A DNA stretch of 23,277 bases from a virus: IMG/VR virus record IMGVR_UViG_3300035182_000015, positions 1-23,277 of that record; one strand, 5' to 3'. Each line of letters starts with the position of its first letter. Position 1 is the stretch's first letter. The translations under genes and the position numbers were made by a program. The notes below the pieces were generated by a model that was not told where the DNA came from, ran no database searches, and worked only from the letters and a program-made list of their open reading frames with translations. Below are positions 1-8,044 of this stretch, in pieces.

Positions 1-2
1 TG

Positions 3-1220
3 GGAAATGCTGAGCTCCTTAGTGATCTCATGTCCCCAGAAACCTCCACTAGTAATCCTGATGACATAAAAGAAATTAAGGATGAACCTATTGTGAAAGA
101 AGTAACTCCCTCAGAATCAAAGAGTTCTGAAAAGTCCACTGCTAAAGAAGATGTTGAAGCTAAGAAAAGCTTACAAGATTTTTTATTAGGAGATGATGAG
201 GAAGAAGAGGAAGAAGAAGCAACACCTGCTCCTATAGCAAAGAAAGATAAAGCTGCTCCTGCAAAAGAAGTTGCTCCTGAAGCTAACACTGAGGAAGATG
301 AAGAACTTACAGAAGAACAAGTTGAATCTAATAGGTTCAAAGCTCTTTCTAATGACCTATTCAAACTTGGAGTGTTCTCTAAAGGAGATAATGATGATGA
401 AGAAGATTTAGACATAAGCAGTCCTGAAAAGTTCCTTGAGAGATTTCAAGAGGAAAAGAAAAAGGGAGCTGTTGAAGTGGTACAAAACTTCATAGGACAA
501 TTTGGTGAAGACTATCAACAAGCATTTGAAGCCATATTTGTAAAGGGTGTTAATCCTAAAGAATACTTTGGTGTATTTAATAGTATACAGAGTTTTGCTG
601 AAATGGACTTATCAGATGAAACTAATCAGATGGCTATTATCAAACAAGCTCTTAATGATAATGGATATGAGCCTGAAGATATAAATACAGAAATAGAAAG
701 ATTGAAAAACTATGGTGATCTAGAGAGCGTAGCTCAAAAGCATCATAAAGTGTTAGTGAAAAAAGAGGCTGTTAAGATACAACAACTTGAACAGAATTCA
801 CAAAGAGAACTAGAACAAAAGTCTGCCATTCGTAACATGTATGTAAGCAATGTTCAGTCTGTTCTACAGGAAAAACTAAAAGGAAAGGAATTTGATGGTA
901 TTCCCATCAATCCAACATTAGCAAATGAGCTACAGGACTTCTTGCTAGTGGATAAATATAAAACAGCTTCTGGAGAAACCTTAACAGATTTTGACAGAAC
1001 AATCCTGGAACTAAAAAGACCTGAGAATCATGAAATGAAAGTGAAGGTGGGACTGCTCTTGAAAATCCTTGAAAAAGACCCAACCCTATCTACCATTCAG
1101 AAATCAGGCATATCTAAAAAGTCAGATAAATTATTCAGTGAGGTGGCTAGACAAGTTACAAAATCTGGTGTTAAATCATCAGGATCTAATAAGTCTTCTT
1201 CATCTTCCTGGTTTTTATAA
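3..1220 (+). CDS. Scaffold-like acidic protein upstream of the MCP, 5' partial
   Basis: This gene lies directly upstream of the major capsid gene, where crAss-like phages carry a conserved acidic, coiled-coil-rich protein of probable head-assembly or scaffold role. The first internal ATG is at position 30, but the frame stays open to the window edge, encoding GNAELLSDL before that Met. No A-rich leader precedes position 30, so the true start probably lies outside the window. From position 30 the visible part is 396 residues: a low-complexity N-terminus rich in Lys/Glu/Ser/Thr with a run of Glu near residues 57-63, then a helical charged middle and C-terminal half with the conserved-looking string DFDRTILELKRPENH. 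It ends in a Ser-rich tail (SSGSNKSSSSSWFL). The MCP starts 29 bp downstream, consistent with one transcript. The scaffold role is inferred from position and composition. Confidence 0.72.
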   Translation, partial: GNAELLSDLMSPETSTSNPDDIKEIKDEPIVKEVTPSESKSSEKSTAKEDVEAKKSLQDFLLGDDEEEEEEEATPAPIAKKDKAAPAKEVAPEANTEEDEELTEEQVESNRFKALSNDLFKLGVFSKGDNDDEEDLDISSPEKFLERFQEEKKKGAVEVVQNFIGQFGEDYQQAFEAIFVKGVNPKEYFGVFNSIQSFAEMDLSDETNQMAIIKQALNDNGYEPEDINTEIERLKNYGDLESVAQKHHKVLVKKEAVKIQQLEQNSQRELEQKSAIRNMYVSNVQSVLQEKLKGKEFDGIPINPTLANELQDFLLVDKYKTASGETLTDFDRTILELKRPENHEMKVKVGLLLKILEKDPTLSTIQKSGISKKSDKLFSEVARQVTKSGVKSSGSNKSSSSSWFL

Positions 1221-1249
1221 TCAATTAAATTTTTAAAAAAGAATAAAAA

Positions 1250-2803
1250 ATGGCAATTCAAACAATCCCAGGCTTAACTGGTTTCACGTATGCTCGTGTT
1301 GCTTCTATGGATAAGCGTGCTGTAGGTAAACTTACAGACTCTAATCACCTAGAAAGCTTTCACAGCACTGAACCTGCTGACTATGATAAAAAAATCATTA
1401 GTCTCTACACTCAGAGCTCATTGTATAGCAATGATTTCTTAGACATGATTAACAAAAGCACACCTTATTACATTGATAATAATAGTGATGCTTGGAAATG
1501 GCAAGTAGCTGTTCCTTACAAATTCCCTAAAATTGTTGACATTCCAACATCAACAATGGATCTTTCTAAACCAGGTATTGATGGTCAAGAGTTTTCTCTT
1601 GTTATTGATACTAATGAGTTTTCTAAGAATGCTATTGTTTCTGTAGGTTCTCGTCAATATGGTCCTCGTTTCTACGTTATCAAAGATCCAGTTCCTTGGA
1701 ACATGGGTTGGTTGTATTCATTCACTTTGGTGACTGATAATCCAACAGTTGATTTCGTTAGTTCTACCTTCTTACAAGTTGGTATTGAACTTGAACTAGT
1801 TGATGCTGCTATTGGTGAATTTGATCAAGATCTTTTAGGTCTTCCTCGTTTAGGTGAGCAAATCACAATGTTTGAATCTTTAGGTTCTGCATATGGTTAT
1901 GAGCACAAGATCACTGAGTGGGCTGATGATAAGATGATGAGAGATGCTTCTGGTAAACCTTTGGATATATTGGTATATGCTCCTCAGCGTAGAAACCAAC
2001 TTCCTTTAACTCGTAATGATGTTAAATGGGAACCATTCATTGAGTTCTGGATGCGTAAATCAATGCTTGAGTTGAAAGTTAAACGTATGATTTGGTCTAA
2101 ACCAGGTACTGTTAAAAGTAATGGTTCTAAGCAAGAGTTGAAGCGTACATCTGCTGGTGTTTACCACAGAATGCGTAACAATGGTAACTTAGTACAATAT
2201 AATCGTGGTGAGTTTTCTGCAAACCTGATTCGTTCTGTGTTTGGTGATCTTTTCTACCGTAGGGTGGATGTTAAAGATCGTAAAGTGAAAATGTACACTA
2301 ATGAAGCTGGATTTGATGTGTTCCAACAAGCTTTGAAGAATGACGCTTTAAACAGCGGTCTTACCTTCATGGCTGATTCTGGAAATCGTTACATGCAAGG
2401 AGAAGGTCAACATATCACTTACAACTTTGCATTTGATGCAATGGTTACACGTGAGACTGGTCGTGTTGAACTTATTCACTTGAAAGAACTTGATCTTCCA
2501 CAATCTAATTTAGAGTTTGGACAGAACAAGAAGTCTACACCTGTATTCATGGTATTTGATGTTAGTCCTATGAGCGATGGTTCAATGATTAATAACATTC
2601 GTGAAGTACGTATGAAAGGTGCTCCTTCTATGACTTGGGGATATATTGATGGTACTCGTCACCACTTAGGTTTTGCTAAATCTCAGGGTATGTCAAGTGC
2701 TAACAAATTCCCAGGATATGAGATTTGGATGAAAGACCGTTGTGATGTATTCATCGAGGATCTTTCTCGTACAGTTCTTATCGAGGAGATTCCACAATTC
2801 TAA
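1250..2803 (+). CDS. Major capsid protein, crAss-like HK97-fold type
   Basis: This 517-aa protein is recognised as the crAss-like phage major capsid protein, which forms the icosahedral shell with an HK97-type fold. Length fits the family (about 490-520 aa). Typical stretches include the N-terminal LTGFTYARVASMDKRAVGKL, DPVPWNMGWLYSFTLVTDNP, EPFIEFWMRKSMLELK and the C-terminal DVFIEDLSRTVLIEEIPQF. The start follows an A-rich leader (aaaaaagaataaaaa), usual for Bacteroidota genes without a Shine-Dalgarno site. Arg codons are nearly all CGT, unlike the AGA preferred in most neighbours, as expected for the most highly expressed protein. It lies between the scaffold-like gene and a structured 188-bp spacer. 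The identification is from memory of the family, without a search. Confidence 0.93.
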   Translation: MAIQTIPGLTGFTYARVASMDKRAVGKLTDSNHLESFHSTEPADYDKKIISLYTQSSLYSNDFLDMINKSTPYYIDNNSDAWKWQVAVPYKFPKIVDIPTSTMDLSKPGIDGQEFSLVIDTNEFSKNAIVSVGSRQYGPRFYVIKDPVPWNMGWLYSFTLVTDNPTVDFVSSTFLQVGIELELVDAAIGEFDQDLLGLPRLGEQITMFESLGSAYGYEHKITEWADDKMMRDASGKPLDILVYAPQRRNQLPLTRNDVKWEPFIEFWMRKSMLELKVKRMIWSKPGTVKSNGSKQELKRTSAGVYHRMRNNGNLVQYNRGEFSANLIRSVFGDLFYRRVDVKDRKVKMYTNEAGFDVFQQALKNDALNSGLTFMADSGNRYMQGEGQHITYNFAFDAMVTRETGRVELIHLKELDLPQSNLEFGQNKKSTPVFMVFDVSPMSDGSMINNIREVRMKGAPSMTWGYIDGTRHHLGFAKSQGMSSANKFPGYEIWMKDRCDVFIEDLSRTVLIEEIPQF

Positions 2804-2807
2804 TAAT

Positions 2808-2941
2808 ATACAGCTTAGGCTGTATGCAACCTACCAAGAAGAGCTCCCCCAAACATTCCCACCACAGGGAGCTCCTCTTAAATACAGAGTGAAGAGGTAC
2901 ATTATATGTGTATCTGCTTTATCTTCGATGGTGCCACTCTG
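2808..2941 (+). ncRNA. Structured spacer after the MCP gene: three consecutive hairpins
   Basis: The 188-bp gap between the MCP stop and the next gene holds three separate inverted repeats. Hairpin 1: atacagc (2808-2814) pairs with gctgtat (2819-2825) around a 4-nt loop. Hairpin 2: 2836-2848 pairs with 2867-2879, 12 of 13 positions, with one A.C mismatch and an 18-nt pyrimidine/A loop; its core is gagctccc/gggagctc. Hairpin 3: cagagtg (2885-2891) pairs with cactctg (2935-2941), closing a 43-nt interior. No long T-tract follows any of them, so this does not look like a simple terminator. It could be an RNA-processing or stability element for the MCP message, a cis-regulatory element for the next gene, or a small RNA. 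Pairing is seen directly; function is inferred. Confidence 0.5.
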
Positions 2942-2991
2942 CAATAACTACATATGGGTAAGTTAATTTTTTAAACCAAATAAACTAAATA

Positions 2992-3960
2992 ATGGGTAAG
3001 ATAGGTAAAATCTCAACGATTAAAAGAGAGTTCAATAACTCTCAATTGCAAACAATGCAAGGTGGTCTTTCTAGAAGAGGACTTACAAGAATTCCTGGTA
3101 CAGGAGTATTCAAATATCCTTACAAGGAATTGGATGGTCATTATAGAACAGGACTTGATCCAAATGCTTCTTACATTCGTAGGATTTCTGATCCTCTGGA
3201 AAAAGAAATGGAAGTTGAACGTGTAACAGCTCTAAAAGAAAAACTAGAACTAGCACTTGGAAGTATTGACTTAGGACCTCGTTCTGCTTTCTGGAACTAT
3301 GGACTTTCCACTTCAACAGAAGACACTGCACATGTGCAATCTGTCAAACTATTAGATGGTGATAACTTTTTCGATCTTAGTGTTCCTTTTCAGGAATTAG
3401 CTTTCTGCTGGCTTAGAGTGCATCCAACAATTGCTTCTAGCTATCAAGCTTGGGAGCGTGGTGAATATGCTGCTGATATACAATTCTATGTAGCAGATGA
3501 TGAGATTGAGAATGCAGTGATGTTCAAAAAGAAACAGCTTATTAACAAAGCTATTATGAAGTTTGAACAAATGACTCCTGAAAAAAGAAAGAAGGTGGCT
3601 AGATTGCTAGGACTTCCTGTAACTGATGAAACTAAAGAAGAATCAGTTTATAATCAAGTGGACAACATGTTGAAACAAACAGAGATGAAATCTGGTAAAT
3701 TCCAGGGATTAAGTCCTGTAGAAGTGTTCAATAGGTTTGCTGATATGAAAGAAAACTTACTCCATATTAAAGACCTTGTTAAACAAGCAATTATACACTC
3801 CATATATAGAGCTAAGCCTAGTGGCAAAATCTATGAAGGAGAATTTGAAATAGCTAAAGATGAGGATGATTTAATTAAGTTCCTTGCTGATGATGATAAT
3901 CAAGATCAACTATTAACATTGGAAGGAAAACTGAAAAGTAAAAAACTTGCTTCTGTATGA
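2992..3960 (+). CDS. Conserved crAss-like structural protein next to MCP
   Basis: This 322-aa protein occupies the slot immediately after the MCP in the crAss-like late region. It looks like the conserved, uncharacterised head-associated protein found there; I cannot assign a precise role. The N-terminus is basic (MGKIGKISTIKREF) with RRGLTRIPGTG. The middle carries LDPNASYIRRISDPLEKEME, GPRSAFWNYG and a Trp-containing FCWLRVHPTIASSYQAWERG segment. The C-terminal half is helical and charged, including a predicted coiled region around EKRKKVARLLGLPV and an acidic end (DEDDLIKFLADDDNQDQ). The start at 2992 follows an A/T-rich leader (ccaaataaactaaata). Its TGA stop overlaps the ATG of the next gene (ATGA), suggesting translational coupling. 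Arg codons are mostly AGA, unlike the MCP. Confidence 0.65.
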   Translation: MGKIGKISTIKREFNNSQLQTMQGGLSRRGLTRIPGTGVFKYPYKELDGHYRTGLDPNASYIRRISDPLEKEMEVERVTALKEKLELALGSIDLGPRSAFWNYGLSTSTEDTAHVQSVKLLDGDNFFDLSVPFQELAFCWLRVHPTIASSYQAWERGEYAADIQFYVADDEIENAVMFKKKQLINKAIMKFEQMTPEKRKKVARLLGLPVTDETKEESVYNQVDNMLKQTEMKSGKFQGLSPVEVFNRFADMKENLLHIKDLVKQAIIHSIYRAKPSGKIYEGEFEIAKDEDDLIKFLADDDNQDQLLTLEGKLKSKKLASV

Positions 3961-4688
3961 TACCTGTAGATAGTTTATTATATAAAATAGATCAGAAACT
4001 AAATAAACTATCAACAAATGATCATCAGCAAATTCAACTAGAAGATAAGATTTTAGCTCTCAATGAGGCTCAAATCAAGCTGATAAAACAAAAGGTTGAT
4101 GGAATTAATACTGTCTCTGGATTAGGACTTGATGCCTTTAAAAAGAGATATGAAGATCTTCAAAGTTTGGTGGTTTCATATAATAACCAACCATTAGATC
4201 TTTCTCTAATGAATCCTGAATTAAATCAGTGGAGAGCAAATATTCATCTTCTTGTACCAACATACATGTTCTATGTAGATAGTTATGTAATTGCTGATAA
4301 AGGAAGATGTAAGGATAGAAAGATTTGGATTAATAGGGATCTTGCAAAACATGGTGATCTTCAATTCTGTTTGACCAACACACATTACAGACCATCGTTT
4401 GAATACCAAGAAACCTTTAACTTCATATCCTCTGATGAAATAAGTATATTTACAGATGGGACATTTATTCCTAAAACTATAAATATAATGTATATGAGAT
4501 ATCCCAAGTACATAAATAAAGTGGGATATATAATGCTTGATGGTCAACCATCATTCAATGAAGATTGTGAATTAGAAACATATCTGGAAGATGAACTTCT
4601 AGACCTAACAGTTCAAAATCTTGCAATGTACACAGAAAATGCGTCTGCTGTTCAAAGTGCTCAGTACAGAATACAGACAAATGAATAA
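3957..4688 (+). CDS. Connector/adaptor-like conserved structural protein
   Basis: This 243-aa protein is translationally coupled to the upstream gene through an ATGA overlap. It resembles a conserved crAss-like structural protein of the head completion or head-tail connector class, based on its place after the MCP and on C-terminal strings such as TINIMYMRYPKYINKVGY, DCELETYLEDELLDLTV and QSAQYRIQTNE. The first 80 residues are probably helical (repeated Leu/Lys/Gln, LNEAQIKLIKQKVDGI). The central part contains NQWRANIHLLVPTYMFYVD. No membrane segment, signal peptide or catalytic motif is visible. Which ring or adaptor protein it corresponds to cannot be settled by eye; comparing a predicted structure with the solved crAss001 virion would decide. 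Confidence 0.58.
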   Translation: MIPVDSLLYKIDQKLNKLSTNDHQQIQLEDKILALNEAQIKLIKQKVDGINTVSGLGLDAFKKRYEDLQSLVVSYNNQPLDLSLMNPELNQWRANIHLLVPTYMFYVDSYVIADKGRCKDRKIWINRDLAKHGDLQFCLTNTHYRPSFEYQETFNFISSDEISIFTDGTFIPKTINIMYMRYPKYINKVGYIMLDGQPSFNEDCELETYLEDELLDLTVQNLAMYTENASAVQSAQYRIQTNE

Positions 4689-4715
4689 GTTTTTTAACAA
4701 TTAAAATAAATAAAA

Positions 4716-5891
4716 ATGGCTGATTTTTCATTAACTACCCTCTTCGTGGTGCCAGTAGGTCAAACAAGTTTACCTAGCTCTGTCTCTACGCAGAACCTTA
4801 CAGCTGGTCAATTCGGGATTTTCCTGAATGATTATTATGCTGCAACAAATGTCACTATTGCAAATGCTCCTTATTTCTATCTTGCACAAGGTAGAACAAA
4901 CACTTATTTACAAGGATCTAAACGTTCAGACAAAATTGCTGGATGTGTAGAAGGTGGTGCTTGTAGATCTAATGTTACTGAATGGTACAAAGTGAGTGGT
5001 TGTCCTACTCCTGTAAACCAAGTAACTGATGTAACTAATTTCACAGTGAAATGTGGTGATATCATCACTCTTACACTTCGTGCTCATTCTAGTTACATTG
5101 ACACATTGTATTTCAATGGTTTCACACGCTCTGTTACAGTTCAAGCTCCTTGCTGCGATTGTGGTGGTGATCCTTGTGAGAACACTGATGTTCCTGCTTT
5201 GATTGATGAGTTAATCTTCAAACTTGAACTACGTGCTCCAGGTAACAACCCTGACAACATTAGCTTTAGCACATTCTATCAATTCCAAAGAATTGGTAAT
5301 GATGATAATGCTATTCTTCGCATCTCTGGTAAACCTCTAACTAAGTATGGTCAACCTTGTGATGTTGCTGCATTCCCTTTTGAATATGACAGAATGTACT
5401 TCCGTACTTTCGTTTATTCTGGTCCAGCTACTACTGCTGATTTCATTGTTGCTGACAAATGTAATATTGTTGCAACTGCTGAAATTACACAACGTGCTAG
5501 CTATCCAACTGGTACATCTGAAGAGATTGCACAATTAGAGAAAAACTACTACAGCTATCAAGCTGGTTATTTGAAGCATCTTTACAGGATGGTTGGTTAT
5601 AACGAGAATTTTGAAAGCTGGGTTAACTCAGGTACCACTTATGATACTTATTACATTAAATTTAATGAGTATGATAAGAGTGCTTATCAATGGGGTGATT
5701 ATATCATGGAAGATAGCATGGTGATCGTTGCTGCTCCTAATGCTACTGTTAGTGGTATATCTGCTGCTATTCAGGTTGTTTTAGAAGCTGCTCTTGGTAC
5801 TGTTCTTGATGATAATGCATGTATAACTACTACATCAACTACTACCACTGTATGGCCTACTACTTCATCAACTAGCACGCTGATTCCTTAA
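4716..5891 (+). CDS. Probable abundant virion protein with Thr-rich C-terminal tail
   Basis: This is a 391-aa protein with no enzyme motif, probably a major structural component such as a capsid decoration or other abundant head protein. It starts after an A/T-rich leader (ttaaaataaataaaa) very like that of the MCP. Its codon use (CGT/CGC Arg codons, GCT, GGT) also resembles the MCP more than its neighbours, which argues for high expression. The sequence is largely beta-like and Thr/Tyr/Asn-rich, with a Cys cluster CCDCGGDPC near residues 145-153 and extra Cys residues before it (GCVEGGACRSN). It ends in a Thr/Ser-rich tail containing TTTSTTTTVWPTTSS, the same low-complexity style used as linkers in the fibre genes. 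A strong hairpin lies 24 bp after the stop. Virion role is inferred; exact function unknown. Confidence 0.6.
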   Translation: MADFSLTTLFVVPVGQTSLPSSVSTQNLTAGQFGIFLNDYYAATNVTIANAPYFYLAQGRTNTYLQGSKRSDKIAGCVEGGACRSNVTEWYKVSGCPTPVNQVTDVTNFTVKCGDIITLTLRAHSSYIDTLYFNGFTRSVTVQAPCCDCGGDPCENTDVPALIDELIFKLELRAPGNNPDNISFSTFYQFQRIGNDDNAILRISGKPLTKYGQPCDVAAFPFEYDRMYFRTFVYSGPATTADFIVADKCNIVATAEITQRASYPTGTSEEIAQLEKNYYSYQAGYLKHLYRMVGYNENFESWVNSGTTYDTYYIKFNEYDKSAYQWGDYIMEDSMVIVAAPNATVSGISAAIQVVLEAALGTVLDDNACITTTSTTTTVWPTTSSTSTLIP

Positions 5892-5914
5892 TAAAGAGAA
5901 ATAATCATATAACC

Positions 5915-5959
5915 AATGCCAGGGGGTGAGAGGATTAAAACTCAGAATCCTCTGGCATT
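5915..5959 (+). terminator. Strong bulged hairpin, probable terminator
   Basis: Two perfectly complementary blocks, aatgcca (5915-5921) with tggcatt (5953-5959) and gaggatt (5930-5936) with aatcctc (5946-5952), form a 14-bp helix. It is interrupted only by an 8-nt G-rich bulge (gggggtga, 5922-5929) and closed by a 9-nt loop. It sits between the 391-aa virion gene and the fibre cluster. The downstream sequence is A/T-rich but lacks a clean T-run, so termination, transcript-end protection or processing are all possible. Confidence 0.55.
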
Positions 5960-5974
5960 ATTATTTAGAATAAT

Positions 5975-6541
5975 ATGTCAACAACATTAAAGTTAGATTT
6001 TTTAGTAGTTCCTACATATAATACATTTACATTAGGGATTGCTGATGCATCTACCTACCCTACAAGTCCTCTTGTAACAGCTCCCACCATAGAGATAAAC
6101 ATTCCTACATATGGCATAGTTAGTCTTCCTTTCACAATAAACGATTTTAACATATTTAATTCTGCTTCCTTTGGAATGACACAAGTTGGTGAACCACTTG
6201 TTCCACTTCCTGATGGAGTATATTATATAAAGTATTCTGTATCACCAGCTTATGAGAATTTTGTAGAAAAGAACATAATGAGAGTGGACAGATTACAAGA
6301 AAGATTTGATGAAGCTTTTATGAAGCTTGATATGATGGAATGTGATAGAGCTATTAAAATGCAACAGAAGGTGGATTTAAATAGTGTATATTTCTTTATT
6401 CAAGGATCTATTGCTGCTGCTAATACATGTGCTATAGACCAAGCTAATACATTATATACACAAGCAAGCAGAATGCTTGACAATTTTATAAAGAACAATT
6501 GCTATTGTTCTGGTACTAATTTTGTAAATAACTTTTATTAA
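5975..6541 (+). CDS. Small conserved structural protein at the start of the fibre cluster
   Basis: This 188-aa protein belongs to a family I recognise from Bacteroidota phages but whose function is not known to me. The first half is beta-like and ends with the telling LPDGVYYIKYSVSPAYE. The second half is helical with a conserved-looking Cys/Asp pattern: RVDRLQERFDEAFMKLDM, then MECDRAIKMQQKVDLN, IAAANTCAIDQANTLY, and a terminal CYCSG. It opens the run of tail-fibre genes and is followed one base after its stop by a tiny Cys-rich gene and then an 88-aa gene; the three look like a cassette that travels together. A role in fibre assembly, anchoring or baseplate structure is possible. No start ambiguity is evident. 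Confidence 0.6.
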   Translation: MSTTLKLDFLVVPTYNTFTLGIADASTYPTSPLVTAPTIEINIPTYGIVSLPFTINDFNIFNSASFGMTQVGEPLVPLPDGVYYIKYSVSPAYENFVEKNIMRVDRLQERFDEAFMKLDMMECDRAIKMQQKVDLNSVYFFIQGSIAAANTCAIDQANTLYTQASRMLDNFIKNNCYCSGTNFVNNFY

Positions 6542-6542
6542 T

Positions 6543-6695
6543 ATGGCACAATGTAAATCATGTGGAGCTAAAGTTGGCTGTGGATGTCAATTGATTAATG
6601 GTCTTTGTTCATACTGTAATGGAAAGTTGAAACAAGGAGTAAACAAATTTAAACATGTTATCACCAAGACTTACGAACTGTATAGAATGTTCTAG
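6543..6695 (+). CDS. 50-aa Cys-rich zinc-ribbon-like protein
   Basis: This is a short gene, starting ATG one base after the stop of the 188-aa protein and ending with TAG. The product begins MAQCKSCGAKVGCGCQLING and continues LCSYCNGKLKQG. It has six Cys in the first 25 residues arranged CxxC, CxC and CxxC, which suggests zinc binding in a ribbon or knuckle fold. The last 41 bases overlap the start of the next gene in another frame. Its position between two conserved small genes, the ordered Cys spacing and tight packing argue that it is real despite its size. It may be a structural or chaperone-like small protein of the tail-fibre module; function unknown. Confidence 0.6.
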   Translation: MAQCKSCGAKVGCGCQLINGLCSYCNGKLKQGVNKFKHVITKTYELYRMF

Positions 6696-6921
6696 CATTC
6701 CTGCTCTATTAGCTGATATTGATAATAAGCTAGCAGAACTTGCTTCCAATCTATATAATAATATTGTGTTCTCTCTGAACTTACCAGCAAAAGGTGCTGT
6801 AATGACTGACCTGTTAAACTACAGAAGAATACTTACATTCAAATATTGCAATCCTGATTATGCTATCCACTATTCTATTAGTATGATAGCCAGTCGTGTA
6901 AAACTTTTAAAATTTAAATAA
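6655..6921 (+). CDS. Small conserved protein of the fibre cassette (88 aa)
   Basis: This 88-aa protein begins MLSPRLTNCIECSSIPALLA, continues DIDNKLAELASNLYNN, and ends with IASRVKLLKFK. I recall similar small proteins next to collar-fibre genes in Bacteroidota phages, but none with a known function to me. The sequence is mostly helical with one CxxC near the N-terminus. It overlaps the preceding Cys-rich gene by 41 bp and abuts the next start (TAA then ATG with no gap), so it is very probably co-translated with the collar fibre. A fibre-assembly or anchoring factor is a reasonable guess only. Confidence 0.6.
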   Translation: MLSPRLTNCIECSSIPALLADIDNKLAELASNLYNNIVFSLNLPAKGAVMTDLLNYRRILTFKYCNPDYAIHYSISMIASRVKLLKFK

Positions 6922-8025
6922 ATGCCCTGCTCAAATTGTTATAACGGTTGTCCTGATATTATATCAGACCAATGTGTAAGATATACTGGTGTTGATGTTC
7001 CTGCTTTTGGAATCAAAACAGGAGATTCCCTGTCTTATGTGGAACAAGCTTTAATCACATTCTTAGGAGCTACATTAGATGGTAGTGGTGTTAAAATCAC
7101 CCTTGATCCTACAGTGTATTGTGATATTGTTAGTAAGTATCTTCCTGATTGTGAAGATGTTAATGCTCTTAATCTATTCCAAGCTTTAGTGGCTGCCACT
7201 TGTGAAATACAAGGAGAAATTGATATAATAGATGCAGCTCTTGCCACTCTTAATTCTAATTATGATATAGATTGTCTTCCTGGTGTATTTGTTAATTCTG
7301 ATACACACACTATTGTACAAACTGTTATTCATAAGCTTTGTCAAGTGGATGCTGCTCTTACAGCATTAGCTATAGACATAGATACAAACTATGTAAAACT
7401 AGCTGATTTAAACACTCTTATTCAAGCATATCTAAATTCTCTTCCATCCACTGATACAGCATCTGGAAAAATGATTCCTTATACAGTGGTGGAATATTAT
7501 GGTCCTCTATCAAACTATCCTGCTATAGGAGATTCTTTTGATATAACAGGAGCAGGACAAAATTATTGGCAAGATATATATTTATGTAATGGTCAAAATG
7601 GCACTCCTGATAAAAGAGGTAGAATTGGTGTTGGTGTCACTTATGGTTCAGGAATGGATGCTGCTGTAAATCCTGGAGGTTTCAATCCAAGTTACTCATT
7701 ATATACAAAAGCTGGATTGAATAGCATTACTCTCACTGAGTTGCAAATGCCTAATCACACTCACACAGCCACTGTTACTAATCCCACACACACTCACGAC
7801 ATACTTGGAATAACAGGAGGAGATAATATGAGTAATAATAATACTATTAGATTTGCTGGTGGAGATAAAGATCAAGGTGAAACAGCATTTTATTTTACTA
7901 ATATAGCAGCCTGTCAACCAGCTGCACAAGATACTTCAGTGGCAATATCTTATACAGGTGGAGGCACTGCTCATGCTAATAACCAACCTGCTATAGCTTG
8001 TTATTACATAATGTACATTCCTTAA
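6922..8025 (+). CDS. Tail-collar-domain fibre protein
   Basis: This 367-aa fibre protein has an N-terminal Cys-rich anchor (residues 1-45: MPCSNCYNGC, then CVRYTGVDVPAFGIKTGDSL), a helical shaft (45-175, with short Cys-containing repeats), and a C-terminal phage tail-collar domain (PF07484 type). The collar signature is YLCNGQNGTPDKRGRIGVG at about 220-238. Then come LTELQMPNHTHT and the His pattern HTH...HTH (H279/H281 and H290/H292), which in related short-tail-fibre tips coordinates metal in a trimer, and finally the terminal NNQPAIACYYIMYIP. It probably forms a trimeric fibre contacting the host surface. The anchor resembles the beginning of the next gene's product, suggesting that both attach at the same kind of site. 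Confidence 0.82.
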   Translation: MPCSNCYNGCPDIISDQCVRYTGVDVPAFGIKTGDSLSYVEQALITFLGATLDGSGVKITLDPTVYCDIVSKYLPDCEDVNALNLFQALVAATCEIQGEIDIIDAALATLNSNYDIDCLPGVFVNSDTHTIVQTVIHKLCQVDAALTALAIDIDTNYVKLADLNTLIQAYLNSLPSTDTASGKMIPYTVVEYYGPLSNYPAIGDSFDITGAGQNYWQDIYLCNGQNGTPDKRGRIGVGVTYGSGMDAAVNPGGFNPSYSLYTKAGLNSITLTELQMPNHTHTATVTNPTHTHDILGITGGDNMSNNNTIRFAGGDKDQGETAFYFTNIAACQPAAQDTSVAISYTGGGTAHANNQPAIACYYIMYIP

Positions 8026-8044
8026 TATTCTAAAATCAATATAG

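Noticed and set aside
30-32. ATG at 30 as the start of the first gene
   Set aside because: The frame is open to the window edge and the upstream codons read like protein (GNAELLSDL). No A/T-rich leader precedes the ATG, so the gene is treated as 5' partial.
2909-2926. Promoter before the gene at 2992 (TATCTTCG near 2919)
   Set aside because: The -7-like element has no TTTG at the right distance upstream and lies inside a hairpin; not supported.
2885-2941. tRNA candidate in the MCP spacer
   Set aside because: The 7-bp closing stem encloses only 43 nt, too short for a tRNA, and no T-arm or anticodon arm pattern is visible.
2742-2966. 74-aa + strand ORF running from the MCP end into the spacer
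   Set aside because: It overlaps the MCP in another frame, has no leader or recognisable protein features, and covers the hairpins; structure explains the spacer better.
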